From positions 1-22,556 of the forward strand of contig CATZRD010000039.1 in NCBI GenBank assembly GCA_958423465.1: DNA of 22,556 bases, read 5' to 3'. Source of the stretch: an uncultured Oscillospiraceae bacterium. Its GTDB lineage: Bacteria; Bacillota; Clostridia; Oscillospirales; Oscillospiraceae. Position 1 is the first letter of the stretch. Every line of letters starts with the position of its first letter. The notes under the pieces are model-generated. The model saw nothing but the letters and a program-made list of their open reading frames with translations. It was not told the DNA's origin and ran no database searches. This document shows, in pieces, positions 1 through 7,131 of the stretch. Both the position numbers and the translations under genes were made by a program.

Positions 1-3
1 GTC

Positions 4-32
4 TTGACAACGCTCCCGGAAGCTACTATAAA
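4..32 (+). promoter_or_regulatory. Promoter of tRNA-Pro
   Basis: A perfect -35 box TTGACA (4-9) is followed by a 17-base spacer and the -10 box TATAAA (27-32). The tRNA 5' end lies 12 bases beyond the -10, a normal spacing for a stable-RNA sigma-A promoter. Confidence 0.75.
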
Positions 33-43
33 GATATGGCTAT

Positions 44-119
44 CCGGGTGTAGCGCAGGTGGTAGCGCGCATGGTTCGGGACCAAGAGGCCGTGGGTTCA
101 AATCCCGCCACTCGGACCA
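44..119 (+). tRNA. tRNA-Pro (anticodon CGG)
   Basis: A complete cloverleaf can be folded. The acceptor stem is 44-50 with 109-115, the D arm uses GCGC/GCGC (53-56, 65-68), the anticodon loop is 75-81 with anticodon CGG at 77-79, the T arm is 92-108 with loop TTCAAAT, the discriminator is A116, and CCA is encoded at 117-119. The anticodon stem holds an A71-A85 mismatch, which is unusual but does not break the fold. The last 11 bases of the tRNA plus the next A recur exactly at 1089-1100, which marks this gene as an integration site. Confidence 0.95.
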
Positions 120-120
120 A
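109..120 (+). repeat. att-like direct repeat, tRNA-side copy
   Basis: CACTCGGACCAA, formed by the last acceptor-stem strand, discriminator and CCA of tRNA-Pro plus one A. It is identical to 1089-1100. The match stops at both ends (C108 versus T1088, C121 versus A1101). Confidence 0.7.
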
Positions 121-151
121 CGGTGAGCCCTATAAGGGCTCACCGTTTTTT
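120..151 (+). terminator. Terminator immediately after tRNA-Pro
   Basis: A perfect 12-bp stem (120-131 with 135-146), three-base loop and T tract (146-151) start directly after the CCA end. If the insertion model is right, this terminator was brought by the element, because a second terminator sits in the same position after the distal repeat at 1100-1135. Confidence 0.9.
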
Positions 152-172
152 ATGGCTTTTTCGCAATTTATG

Positions 173-181
173 TGATATAGT
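173..181 (+). promoter_or_regulatory. Candidate extended -10 promoter of the DUF4393 gene
   Basis: TGA-TATAGT (173-181) has the TGn extension and a near-consensus -10, and lies about 50 bases before the start codon. No convincing -35 is visible at 17 bases upstream. Confidence 0.4.
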
Positions 182-231
182 AATCTCAGTCTTCCATTAG
201 ATAAAACTATAGATAAAATGGAGCGTTATAT

Positions 232-1008
232 ATGGACAACAAAGAGTCATTTGGCGCAGAGATAGGAAAACAGATACCAATTAAAGAAATTTATAATGAC
301 CTGGCACATCCAACTCTAAGCACCGTTGGGCAAACTTTACAGGGAGCAACTAGGATTGCGCTTACACCAATATCTGCATTAATATGGGGATACGACAAAA
401 TTTCTGCATACTTAGATATAGCCATTCCGGAGTATTTTGCTAAGCGGAAAGTTCAGAAAGAAAAAGTACAAACTCCGGATCCTTCTATCGCTGTCCCTAC
501 TATCGTAGCTTTACAATATACTGCACACAAACCGGAATTAAGAGAAATGTTTACAAATTTATTGGGTGCGTCTATGAACAAAGATACCTGCAATGATGGT
601 CATCCTGCATTTGTTGAGATTATTAAGCAACTTACACCCGATGAATGTAAAATTCTAAGATATCTCGCAACAGATTCTCGTATGCCAATGATTAAAATTC
701 GCGAACAAGTCGTTGGGAGCGAAGGTCAACTAGATACAACACCATACTTTAGTGACATTGTTTTTACCTGTGAGTGCAGTTTCCCCAGCAAGTTTCCGGA
801 ATATCTTAATAATCTGAACCGTCTTGGATTAATTGATGTCTTTTATGACACTTATTTGACGGATGATACATATTATGCACAATTGCGTAGTAACCCACAC
901 TTTCCAGTTTTTAGCGATAATGAATTTATCAAATACGAGGAAAAAAAGAGCATGTATGAACTCAGCCAATTTGGTAAAGAATTTTGCAAGATATGTATTC
1001 AGGATTAA
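232..1008 (+). CDS. DUF4393 / Abi-alpha family protein (probable phage-defence gene)
   Basis: A 258-residue protein. Residues 93-138 carry the hallmark core of the DUF4393 (Abi-alpha) family: an ALQY...ELREMF.NLL.ASM segment followed by HPAFVEIIKQLTPDE. The preceding part (about 30-70) is helical and amphipathic, and the C-terminal third is variable, as is usual in this family. Members are named for abortive infection and are often found on mobile elements; the mechanism is not established here. The start ATG has GGAG eight bases upstream (220-223). The gene is strongly AT-rich compared with everything after 1650, and it is the only gene between the two tRNA-Pro 3'-end repeats, so recent horizontal arrival is likely. 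The family assignment rests on remembered motifs; the defence function is inferred from the family. Confidence 0.82.
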   Translation: MDNKESFGAEIGKQIPIKEIYNDLAHPTLSTVGQTLQGATRIALTPISALIWGYDKISAYLDIAIPEYFAKRKVQKEKVQTPDPSIAVPTIVALQYTAHKPELREMFTNLLGASMNKDTCNDGHPAFVEIIKQLTPDECKILRYLATDSRMPMIKIREQVVGSEGQLDTTPYFSDIVFTCECSFPSKFPEYLNNLNRLGLIDVFYDTYLTDDTYYAQLRSNPHFPVFSDNEFIKYEEKKSMYELSQFGKEFCKICIQD

Positions 1009-1088
1009 AATTTTCTATTATAAAAATGCTGCTTGGCGGCGGCCTGTAAGTCGTTGATTTGACTGTATTTATTGAACTCCTATCGTTT

Positions 1089-1100
1089 CACTCGGACCAA
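1089..1100 (+). repeat. att-like direct repeat, distal copy
   Basis: Exact copy of 109-120 without the rest of a tRNA. It abuts a 14-bp terminator hairpin beginning at 1100. Interpreted as the original chromosomal tRNA 3' end left at the far side of the insertion. Confidence 0.65.
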
Positions 1101-1137
1101 AAATCGACAAACTTTGACAGGAGTTTGTCGATTTTCT
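1100..1137 (+). terminator. Displaced tRNA-type terminator
   Basis: A perfect 14-bp stem (1100-1113 with 1122-1135), eight-base loop and a T-rich tail begin on the last base of the distal att-like repeat. It would have served as terminator of tRNA-Pro before the insertion and now also ends transcription from the DUF4393 gene. Confidence 0.85.
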
Positions 1138-1164
1138 TTTGTCCTGTACTTTCTCCCGGCGGCG

Positions 1165-1173
1165 TGCTATACT
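1165..1173 (+). promoter_or_regulatory. Extended -10 promoter of the DUF3788 gene
   Basis: TGC-TATACT (1165-1173) matches an extended -10. The hexamer 17 bases upstream (1145-1150, TGTACT) is a poor -35. The start codon lies 43 bases downstream. Confidence 0.55.
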
Positions 1174-1215
1174 GTCTGTGGAAAATGGAAAATTGGAATT
1201 TGCGGAGGGAACACA

Positions 1216-1629
1216 ATGCTTGAAAATATACCATCTCAGTCGACTATAACTGAATTGCTTGGACAAACTTTATTTGAGGTTTGGCAAGAATTATGTTCGG
1301 CTATTGATGAAAAATACGAAATGGAACGATTATGGAATCGTGGCGGTAAGAACTGGACTTATGAGTATAAATATCGCAGAGGCGGTAAAACACTTTGCTG
1401 CCTATATGCGAAAAGTAATTACATTGGCTTTATGATTATCTTTGGAAAAGATGAACGAGCAAAATTTGAAAATATGAGAGATACTCTATCTGATACCGTT
1501 TGTAAGCATTATGATGAAGCTAAAACCTATCATGACGGGAAATGGGTAATGTTTGAACCGACTGATACTTCTGAATTTGGCGATTATATGAAACTACTGG
1601 CTATTAAAAGAAAACCAAATCGTAAATAA
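1216..1629 (+). CDS. DUF3788 domain-containing protein
   Basis: A 137-residue protein starting at an ATG preceded by GGAGGGA (1204-1210). The reading frame is open further upstream, but that stretch overlaps the terminator and promoter, so the later ATG is chosen. The segment around residues 37-70 (RLWNRGGKNWTYEYKYRRGG, then a CCLYAK-type strand and a GFMIIFGKDER strand) matches the DUF3788 family, small cytosolic proteins of unknown function. The pattern of positive and aromatic residues followed by a FGKDER.KFE stretch is typical of the family as I recall it. The gene is AT-rich like the insert but lies outside the 12-bp repeats, on the ancestral side of the tRNA locus. No partner gene is evident. 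Confidence 0.72.
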   Translation: MLENIPSQSTITELLGQTLFEVWQELCSAIDEKYEMERLWNRGGKNWTYEYKYRRGGKTLCCLYAKSNYIGFMIIFGKDERAKFENMRDTLSDTVCKHYDEAKTYHDGKWVMFEPTDTSEFGDYMKLLAIKRKPNRK

Positions 1630-1783
1630 CAATTCCTGTTTGCCGCTCGGATATTTGGTTCTATTCCTGCATAACGGCTTTCAATGAAAAAATCATTTTA
1701 TAGCATAGAGCCGCGTCGGAGCAAGCAGCGCGTTCAGATCCATCTTTTTTTCGTAGCCGCCCCCCTCCCCTGCCGAAGAAACG

Positions 1784-1819
1784 CCCCGCCGCCGGAGAGT
1801 TCCGGCGGCGGGGTTTTTT
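1784..1819. terminator. Terminator at the end of the hypA operon
   Basis: A 13-bp GC-rich stem (1784-1796 with 1801-1813) with loop GAGT is followed on the plus strand by six Ts. On the minus strand it directly follows the hypA stop codon and is trailed by a weaker T-rich stretch. The rest of the 1630-1783 gap holds no recognisable gene; base composition changes from AT-rich to GC-rich here. Confidence 0.75.
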
Positions 1820-2163
1820 CAGGTCACTTCGATATCCCGGATGTTGATCTCATTTCCCGTGAGCAGGTAGGTCCTGCGGCTTCCGCAGTGGGGACACTCC
1901 TTCGCGTAGTCGGTGGTCTTGTAGGTGCCTTTGCAGTCCTGGCAGTAGGAGACACCCTCCAGCAGGATGATCTCCAGCTCCGCCTCCCGCAGATGCTGGG
2001 TCCGCTTTTTCGCCCAGTGAAAGCAGTCGGTAAACAGCTCCGGCACCACGCCGGACACTTCTCCGATCTCCATATTCACCCGGCGGACCTGGCTGACGCT
2101 GTTCTCCTCCGCCACCTGCTCTACCTGGTCCACCACCTGCATCACGATGCCCAGCTCGTGCAT
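1819..2163 (-). CDS. hypA: Nickel metallochaperone HypA
   Basis: A 114-residue protein of normal HypA length. It begins Met-His-Glu, the conserved N-terminal nickel site (His2, Glu3), and has the structural zinc site as two CxxC pairs, Cys74/Cys77 and Cys90/Cys93. In the known family HypA receives nickel and, with the GTPase HypB, delivers it to [NiFe]-hydrogenase (and to urease in Helicobacter). It is the last gene of the operon, and its ATG overlaps the TGA of the upstream 951-residue gene by one base, implying translational coupling. No hydrogenase structural gene or hypCDEF lies nearby, so the nickel client is unknown. Family call very secure; client inferred to be unusual. Confidence 0.95.
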   Translation of the reverse strand: MHELGIVMQVVDQVEQVAEENSVSQVRRVNMEIGEVSGVVPELFTDCFHWAKKRTQHLREAELEIILLEGVSYCQDCKGTYKTTDYAKECPHCGSRRTYLLTGNEINIRDIEVT

Positions 2164-5018
2164 CAGCGCTTCTCCGCCTTCTGGGCCTGCCGGAAGGCCT
2201 TGCGCTTTTCGGCCATGGCCTTGGCCTCGGGGCTGCCGCTGTAGGCGGCGATCTTCACGGCCCGCTTCAGCACATAGGGCAGCATACCCTTGATCTTATC
2301 CTCGCCGGCGCGCATATCGGTGCACTCGGGATGATCCCGCACCAGATGGATGGCGTCAAACTTACACCGGGTGGTGCAAAGGCCGCAGCCGATGCACTTG
2401 TTGGGGTCCACATAGGACGCGCCGCAGCTCAGGCACCGGGCGGTCTCGACCCTGATCTGCTCCTCGGTGAGGGTCCCGTGGACGTCGGTGAAGGACAGCG
2501 CCTCCCCGCCGGGCTTCTCCGCCGGCTCCTGACGGCCCGCGCGGTCGTAGGAGGGATAGGTCAGGTCCTCCTTGTTCAGGGGGATGTAGGTCCGGCGGTC
2601 CCTGCCGATGGTCATGGAGGCCCTGGGCCGCACGAACCTGTGGAGGCTCTCCGCCGCCTCGTGGCCTGCGGCAATGGCGTCGATGACGAACCGGGGACCG
2701 GTGTACACGTCGCCGCCCACAAAGATGTCCTCCTGAGCGGTCTGATAGGTCAGCTTGTCCGCCACGGGGTAATTGCCGTGCCAGAACTCCACGCCGGCGC
2801 CGTCCAGCAGGCCGCCCCACTCGATGGCCTGGCCGATGGCGAATACGATCCTGTCCGCCGGCACCTCCATGGTGACGCTCTCGTCATAGGCCGGAGAGAA
2901 GCGCTTTGTCTCCGGGTCGATGGTGCGCAGGCACTTCTTGAAAACGATGCCGGTGACCTGGCCCTGGTCGTTGACCTTCACTTCCTTGGGGCCCCAGGCG
3001 GTGTGGATGGCCACGCCGGAGGCCTCGGCCTCCCGGATCTCGTCCCGGCTGGCGGGCATCTCCTCCCGAGTCTCCAGGCAGAACATCTGGACGGACCTGG
3101 CGCCCAGGCGCAGGGCGTTGCCGGCGCAGTCCATGGCCACGTTGCCGCCGCCGACCACCACCACGTCGCCCTCAAAGCGCTCCCTGGTCTCAAAGGCCCG
3201 GCGCAGATAGCTGACGGCGATGTCGGTGCCCTGGGCGGTGTCTCCGGGCACGCCGGGGCGCTTGCCGCCCTGGCAGCCGATGGCGATGTAGAAGGCCTTG
3301 TAGCCCTGATCCCGAAGCTGCTGGAGGGTCACGTCTTTGCCCACCTCCACGCCGCAGCGGATCTCCGCCCCCAGGCGGCGAATCACGTCGATCTCGGCGT
3401 CAATGACGTCCTTTTCCAGCTTGTAGCTGGGGATGCCGTAGACCATCATGCCGCCGGGCCGGGCGTTCTTTTCAAACACGGTGGGGTGATAGCCCATGGA
3501 CGCCAGGTAGTAGGCGGCGGAGAGGCCCGCCGGGCCGCCGCCGATAATGGCGATCTTCTCCTGATACTCGCCGTGGACGGAGGGGATCACCTTCTCGGGG
3601 ACGTAGCGGTTCTCCTCCTTCAGCTCCCAGTCGGCCACGAATTTCTTCACCGCGTCGATGGACACGGGCTTGTCGATCTGGCCCCGGGTGCAGGCGTCCT
3701 CGCAGCGCTTGTTGCACACCCGGCCGCACACCGCGGGGAAGGGATTCTCGGTCTTGATCATGGCCAGGCTCTCTTTGTACTTGCCGTCCCGGGCCAGCTT
3801 CAGATAGGCCTGTACCGGCACATGGGCGGGGCAGGCGGCCTTGCAGGGGGCGGAGCCGGACTCGTAGGTGTTGCGCATCCGGGCGGTGTCCCGGTAATCC
3901 TCGTCCCAGGCGTACTCGCCCCAGCGGATCTTGTCCGGCAGCGGCGCGTGGGGATAGGTCATCTCGCTGCCGTCCTTTTTGCACAGCTTCTGGCCCAGCT
4001 TCACCGCGCCGGCGGGGCAGCTCTCCACGCACTTGCCGCAGGCCACGCAGTTTTCCTTGGTGACGTTGGCGGTATAGGCGCTGCGGGACAGGTTGGGGGT
4101 GTTGAACAGCAGAGAGGTGCGCAGGGCGTTGCAGATCTTCACGTCGCAGTTGCAGATGTCAAAGATCTTCTCGGAGCCGTCGATGTTGGTGATCTGGTGG
4201 ACGAAGCCGTTCTTCTCCGCCAGCTCCAGGATCTCCAGCGCCCGCTCCTTGGTGATGTAGTGGGCGCGGCCAGTCTCCACGGTGTAGTCGGCCATGTCGC
4301 CCAGCTGGATGCACCAGTCGTCCACGTCGTCGGCGCAGCCGTCTCCCAGCACGGCCCGGGAGGCCCGGCAGGAGCAGATGCCCGCGGAGATGTGGCCCTC
4401 GTACTTTTGCAGCCAGTAGGAGATGTGCTCCAGATCCACGGAGGTATTCTCCGCGTTGATGGCGGCCTCCACAGGGATGACGTGCATGCCGATGCCGTCG
4501 CCGCCGGGGGGCACCATCTGGGTGATGCCCGCCAGAGGGATGAAGGTCATCCGCTCGAAGAAGGAGGCCACGGCGGGATTTTTCTCGATGCGGTCCACAG
4601 TGGAGTTGAACAGTTCCGCGGAACCGGGAACATAGAAGGGCAGGCGGTAGCGCTTGATCCGGGGCTTGTCCTTCAGCTCCCTGTAGTGGTCGTAGTTGTC
4701 GCCGTAGTCGTACTCGATGACGCCGATGTAGGACATCTTCTCCATCAGCTCCTGAAGATGGGCCGGCTCCACCTCCGGGTTCATTTTGATGAGCTGGTCC
4801 AGCGTGTAGAACTTCCGCAGCTTCATCTTGTTGCACACGTCGCACATCTCGGGAGTCAGTACCTCCCGGAGGCCCCAGTACTCGGGGTCGTTGGAGGTGA
4901 TCCCCATGATCTTGTGGGCCGCCACGTCGGTGATCTTCCGTCCCAGCTTCAGATACCGCTTATCGGGATTGGCCTCCCCCTGGTATTTGCTGATGATCTT
5001 GTCGTTTTGCTTGGGCAT
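2163..5018 (-). CDS. Multi-[Fe-S] FAD/NAD(P) oxidoreductase, GltD/NfnB-like core with ferredoxin domains at both ends
   Basis: A 951-residue soluble protein. Residues 1-300 form an N-terminal region with its own cysteines (CDVC at 59-62, ICSCR at 214-218, Cys228, Cys236, ICNCD at 288-292). A ferredoxin motif follows (CxxCxxCxxxC at 324-334). Residues 390-800 are a GltD-like unit: cysteines 392, 396, 431, 435, 439 and 443 for Fe-S clusters, FAD-binding GGGPAG at 493-498 with PGG at 521-523, and a second Rossmann motif VVGGGN at 621-626 for NAD(P)H. The C-terminus carries another cysteine-rich ferredoxin-like segment (862-885). Such proteins pass electrons between NAD(P)H, FAD and ferredoxin-like partners. 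Start ATG has AAGGAGG upstream and lies 17 bases after hypB. The fusion of an unusual N-terminal cysteine region to a GltD core is notable. Substrate unknown; it is the likely electron module of the operon. Confidence 0.88.
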   Translation of the reverse strand: MPKQNDKIISKYQGEANPDKRYLKLGRKITDVAAHKIMGITSNDPEYWGLREVLTPEMCDVCNKMKLRKFYTLDQLIKMNPEVEPAHLQELMEKMSYIGVIEYDYGDNYDHYRELKDKPRIKRYRLPFYVPGSAELFNSTVDRIEKNPAVASFFERMTFIPLAGITQMVPPGGDGIGMHVIPVEAAINAENTSVDLEHISYWLQKYEGHISAGICSCRASRAVLGDGCADDVDDWCIQLGDMADYTVETGRAHYITKERALEILELAEKNGFVHQITNIDGSEKIFDICNCDVKICNALRTSLLFNTPNLSRSAYTANVTKENCVACGKCVESCPAGAVKLGQKLCKKDGSEMTYPHAPLPDKIRWGEYAWDEDYRDTARMRNTYESGSAPCKAACPAHVPVQAYLKLARDGKYKESLAMIKTENPFPAVCGRVCNKRCEDACTRGQIDKPVSIDAVKKFVADWELKEENRYVPEKVIPSVHGEYQEKIAIIGGGPAGLSAAYYLASMGYHPTVFEKNARPGGMMVYGIPSYKLEKDVIDAEIDVIRRLGAEIRCGVEVGKDVTLQQLRDQGYKAFYIAIGCQGGKRPGVPGDTAQGTDIAVSYLRRAFETRERFEGDVVVVGGGNVAMDCAGNALRLGARSVQMFCLETREEMPASRDEIREAEASGVAIHTAWGPKEVKVNDQGQVTGIVFKKCLRTIDPETKRFSPAYDESVTMEVPADRIVFAIGQAIEWGGLLDGAGVEFWHGNYPVADKLTYQTAQEDIFVGGDVYTGPRFVIDAIAAGHEAAESLHRFVRPRASMTIGRDRRTYIPLNKEDLTYPSYDRAGRQEPAEKPGGEALSFTDVHGTLTEEQIRVETARCLSCGASYVDPNKCIGCGLCTTRCKFDAIHLVRDHPECTDMRAGEDKIKGMLPYVLKRAVKIAAYSGSPEAKAMAEKRKAFRQAQKAEKR

Positions 5019-5035
5019 ATAAGCGCCTCCTTGTG

Positions 5036-5722
5036 TTATTTCTTCTCTTCAGAGCGGAAAGCCGCCAGGGCCCGCCGGAACCAGTCCGCCGCCTCCTCCA
5101 CGCCCTCGCCGGTCTTGGCGGAGAGCGGGAGGATCTGGGCGTCCGGGTTGCGCAGGCGGATATTCTCCCGGCACACGTCCAGGCGGAAGGGAAAATACGG
5201 CAGGGTGTCGATCTTGCTGACCAGAACAAGGCCGCACTTCTCATACATCAGCGGGTACTTCAGCGGCTTGTCGTCCCCCTCCGGCACGGAGAGGATGGTC
5301 ATATTCAGGTGGGCGCCGGTGTCGTATTCCGCGGGGCACACCAGATTGCCTACGTTTTCCAAAAATACCAGATCCAGCCCGTCCATGCCCAGGGAGGCCA
5401 GCCCCTGCCCGGTCATGCCCGCGTCCAGATGGCACATGCCGCCGGTGTGGAGCTGGACGGCCCGGCAGCCGGTCTTTTCCGCCACCGCCACCGCGTCCAC
5501 GTCGGAATCGATGTCCGCCTCCATGACCCCCACCCGCAGCGCCGGCGTCAGACGCCGGATCAGGGCCACCAGCGCGCTGGTCTTGCCCGCGCCGGGAGAG
5601 GACATGACGTTCACCAGGAGCAGGCCCCGCTGCCGCAGGGACTGGCGCAGGGCCTCCGCCTCCCGGTCATTGTCCGCGAATACGCTCCTGCGCAGGGAGA
5701 TGGTCCGTACCTGCTCCGCCAT
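5036..5722 (-). CDS. hypB: HypB-like nickel-insertion GTPase (copy 1)
   Basis: A 228-residue SIMIBI-class GTPase. The P-loop SSPGAGKT is at 41-48, the MEADIDSDVDA switch segment at 67-77, the metal-site Cys-His pair (GGMCHLDA) at 97-98, ENVGNLVCPAEYDTG at 122-136 with Cys129, and the G4 motif reads SKID (169-172) instead of NKID. There is no His-rich N-terminus, so no nickel storage function. In known systems HypB powers nickel release from HypA. It overlaps the isomerase-like gene by one base (stop TAA shared with ATG) and is followed by the Fe-S flavoprotein, so it is translationally linked to both. The Asn-to-Ser change in G4 could alter nucleotide affinity. It is the more divergent of the two HypB copies in this operon. 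Confidence 0.92.
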   Translation of the reverse strand: MAEQVRTISLRRSVFADNDREAEALRQSLRQRGLLLVNVMSSPGAGKTSALVALIRRLTPALRVGVMEADIDSDVDAVAVAEKTGCRAVQLHTGGMCHLDAGMTGQGLASLGMDGLDLVFLENVGNLVCPAEYDTGAHLNMTILSVPEGDDKPLKYPLMYEKCGLVLVSKIDTLPYFPFRLDVCRENIRLRNPDAQILPLSAKTGEGVEEAADWFRRALAAFRSEEKK

Positions 5723-7095
5723 TACGCGAAGAACCGGCGGACCAGATCCCGGCTGTACTCCACTGTCTCCTCCATGTCGCCGAAGGACATGATCTCGCCG
5801 GCGTAGAAGGTGTTGTCCTTGCCCTGCATGGCCTCCACCTTCTCATACCAGCCGTCGGCGTAGTCCTTGCTGGACACATGGGGGAAGTAGTACCAGTCGT
5901 CGATGCGCTCGATCTTGTCCACCTTCTTGCCGCACTTCTCCATGTCCTTGAGGGTGGTCTCCTTGGCCAGCTCGAAGGGCACGTCCTCCATGCCCTCGTG
6001 GTTGCGCAGGGTGAAGGTGACCAGGGGCTGGTCGCTGGCGTCGGGCCAGCGGTGATAGAACACCATCAGGTGGCCCCGGGTCTCGTTGGTCATATTCTCA
6101 AAGAAGTAGTAGGAGATATCCGGGCAGTTGCCCTCCTCCGTCCGCACCGCCATGGTGAAGTACTCCTTGTGCTGGATCTTGGAGAAGAGCTCTTTCTCCT
6201 CCTGACGGGGATCGCCGTAGTTCAGGAACAGCTCCAGCGGCGTGCAGATGATGAGCTTGTCGAACTCCTCCACCTGGCCGTTTACGGTAACGTACACCTT
6301 GCCGTCCTTCCGGGAGATGGCGGTGACCTCGCTGTTGAGGAGGGCGGGGTGCTTCAGATGGCTGTTCACGCCCTCCCAAATGGACTGGGTGCCGTTCTTC
6401 CAGGTCCAGAGCTTGCCGGTGGAGAGGAACTGCTGCACCGTGAAGGCGTCCAGATACTTCAGCACATAGGCGGCGGGAATCTCGTCAAAATAGCCGTAGC
6501 CGAAGGAGGTGAAGGGGCCCTTCCACACCAGGGTGGCGTCCTCGCACTTGTTCATCTTCAAGAACTCGGAGAAGGGCATGCTCAGGTCCTTCAGGTTGGG
6601 GTTGACGCCCTCAATATGCTGGAGCTTCAGCTCGGGAGAGGGGCAGGGGCCCTCATACCGGCCCTGGGAGACGCCCCGGTGGCCGTTGACGTCGTAGCCC
6701 TTGTACTTGGTGTCCAGAAGCTTCGCCAGCTTCTTCATCTTCATGTACTTTTTCAGAAGCTGCAGCTTGGAGGACTTCTGGGGGGTGCCGTCGGTCATCA
6801 TGAAGCGGCGGCCCATAGGGGGGCCGTCCAGATGGCTGGTGCCGCCGAATTCCTCGCACTCCGCCACGGCGAAGTAGGTGTCGCAGCCCATCACCGCGCC
6901 CATCTCGATGGTGCGGTCCTCCCACTTGCCGTCGGCATTTTTCACCTTCATCATGGGGGAGAACGCCTTGCCGCCCACCCGGTCAGTCTTTTCGTAGATC
7001 ACATAGTTGTCGTACCCGGCCTTTTCCAGATACATGGCCGTGCTGGTGCCGGCGGGGCCGCCGCCGATAATGCAGATCCGAGCGTTTTTATCCAT
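5722..7095 (-). CDS. FAD-dependent polyunsaturated fatty acid isomerase-like protein (PAI family)
   Basis: A 457-residue flavoprotein. The N-terminal dinucleotide motif IIGGGPAG (9-16) is followed by YEKTDRVGGK (34-43), placing it among amine-oxidase-fold FAD enzymes. Beyond that it matches what I remember of Propionibacterium acnes linoleate (polyunsaturated fatty acid) isomerase along its length: TKYKGYDVNGH (129-139), PFTSFGYGYF (194-203), PAAYVLKYLD (207-216), KLWTWKNGTQ (228-237), HLMVFYHRW (342-350), WYYFPHVSS (401-409) and FYAGEIMSFG (430-439). P. acnes PAI moves the 9-cis,12-cis double bonds of linoleate to the 10-trans,12-cis conjugated form using FAD without net redox. AGGAGG precedes the ATG. 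Lying between two HypB genes is unexplained. Substrate could differ from linoleate; a related FAD isomerase or desaturase role remains possible. Confidence 0.85.
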   Translation of the reverse strand: MDKNARICIIGGGPAGTSTAMYLEKAGYDNYVIYEKTDRVGGKAFSPMMKVKNADGKWEDRTIEMGAVMGCDTYFAVAECEEFGGTSHLDGPPMGRRFMMTDGTPQKSSKLQLLKKYMKMKKLAKLLDTKYKGYDVNGHRGVSQGRYEGPCPSPELKLQHIEGVNPNLKDLSMPFSEFLKMNKCEDATLVWKGPFTSFGYGYFDEIPAAYVLKYLDAFTVQQFLSTGKLWTWKNGTQSIWEGVNSHLKHPALLNSEVTAISRKDGKVYVTVNGQVEEFDKLIICTPLELFLNYGDPRQEEKELFSKIQHKEYFTMAVRTEEGNCPDISYYFFENMTNETRGHLMVFYHRWPDASDQPLVTFTLRNHEGMEDVPFELAKETTLKDMEKCGKKVDKIERIDDWYYFPHVSSKDYADGWYEKVEAMQGKDNTFYAGEIMSFGDMEETVEYSRDLVRRFFA

Positions 7096-7131
7096 TGATC
7101 TCTTCCTCCTCTTTATTATAGCCTGCGCTGG

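Larger units (their letters stand above)
109..1100. mobile_element. Putative ~980-bp insertion at the tRNA-Pro 3' end, flanked by 12-bp direct repeats
   Basis: The end of tRNA-Pro (109-120) is repeated exactly at 1089-1100. Sequence on the inner side of the two copies is unrelated. The outer side of the distal copy runs straight into a strong rho-independent terminator, exactly where a tRNA's own terminator would be. This is the expected product of site-specific recombination into a tRNA 3' end that restores the tRNA. The insert is AT-rich and carries only one gene, the DUF4393 protein; there is no integrase. It is either a remnant of a larger element or a small passenger mobilised in trans. 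The boundaries are read from the sequence; the mobility is inferred. Confidence 0.6.

Noticed and set aside
1027..1088. Possible integrase remnant at the end of the DUF4393 insert
   Set aside because: The stretch has a short GC-richer patch, but no frame gives a recognisable recombinase motif, so nothing can be claimed.
1684..2244. A plus-strand frame of 186 codons overlapping hypA
   Set aside because: It runs through the strong terminator at 1784-1819 and opposite hypA; no ribosome site.
2331..5792. A plus-strand open frame of over 1100 codons opposite the Fe-S flavoprotein and hypB
   Set aside because: It is a by-product of GC-rich codon bias on the opposite strand: composition is dominated by Gly, Ala, His, Val and Leu, there is no ribosome site, and it spans several well-supported minus-strand genes.
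5878..7098. A plus-strand open frame of 406 codons opposite the isomerase-like gene
   Set aside because: Antisense shadow with repetitive Leu/Val/Gly/His composition; the minus-strand protein has clear family motifs.
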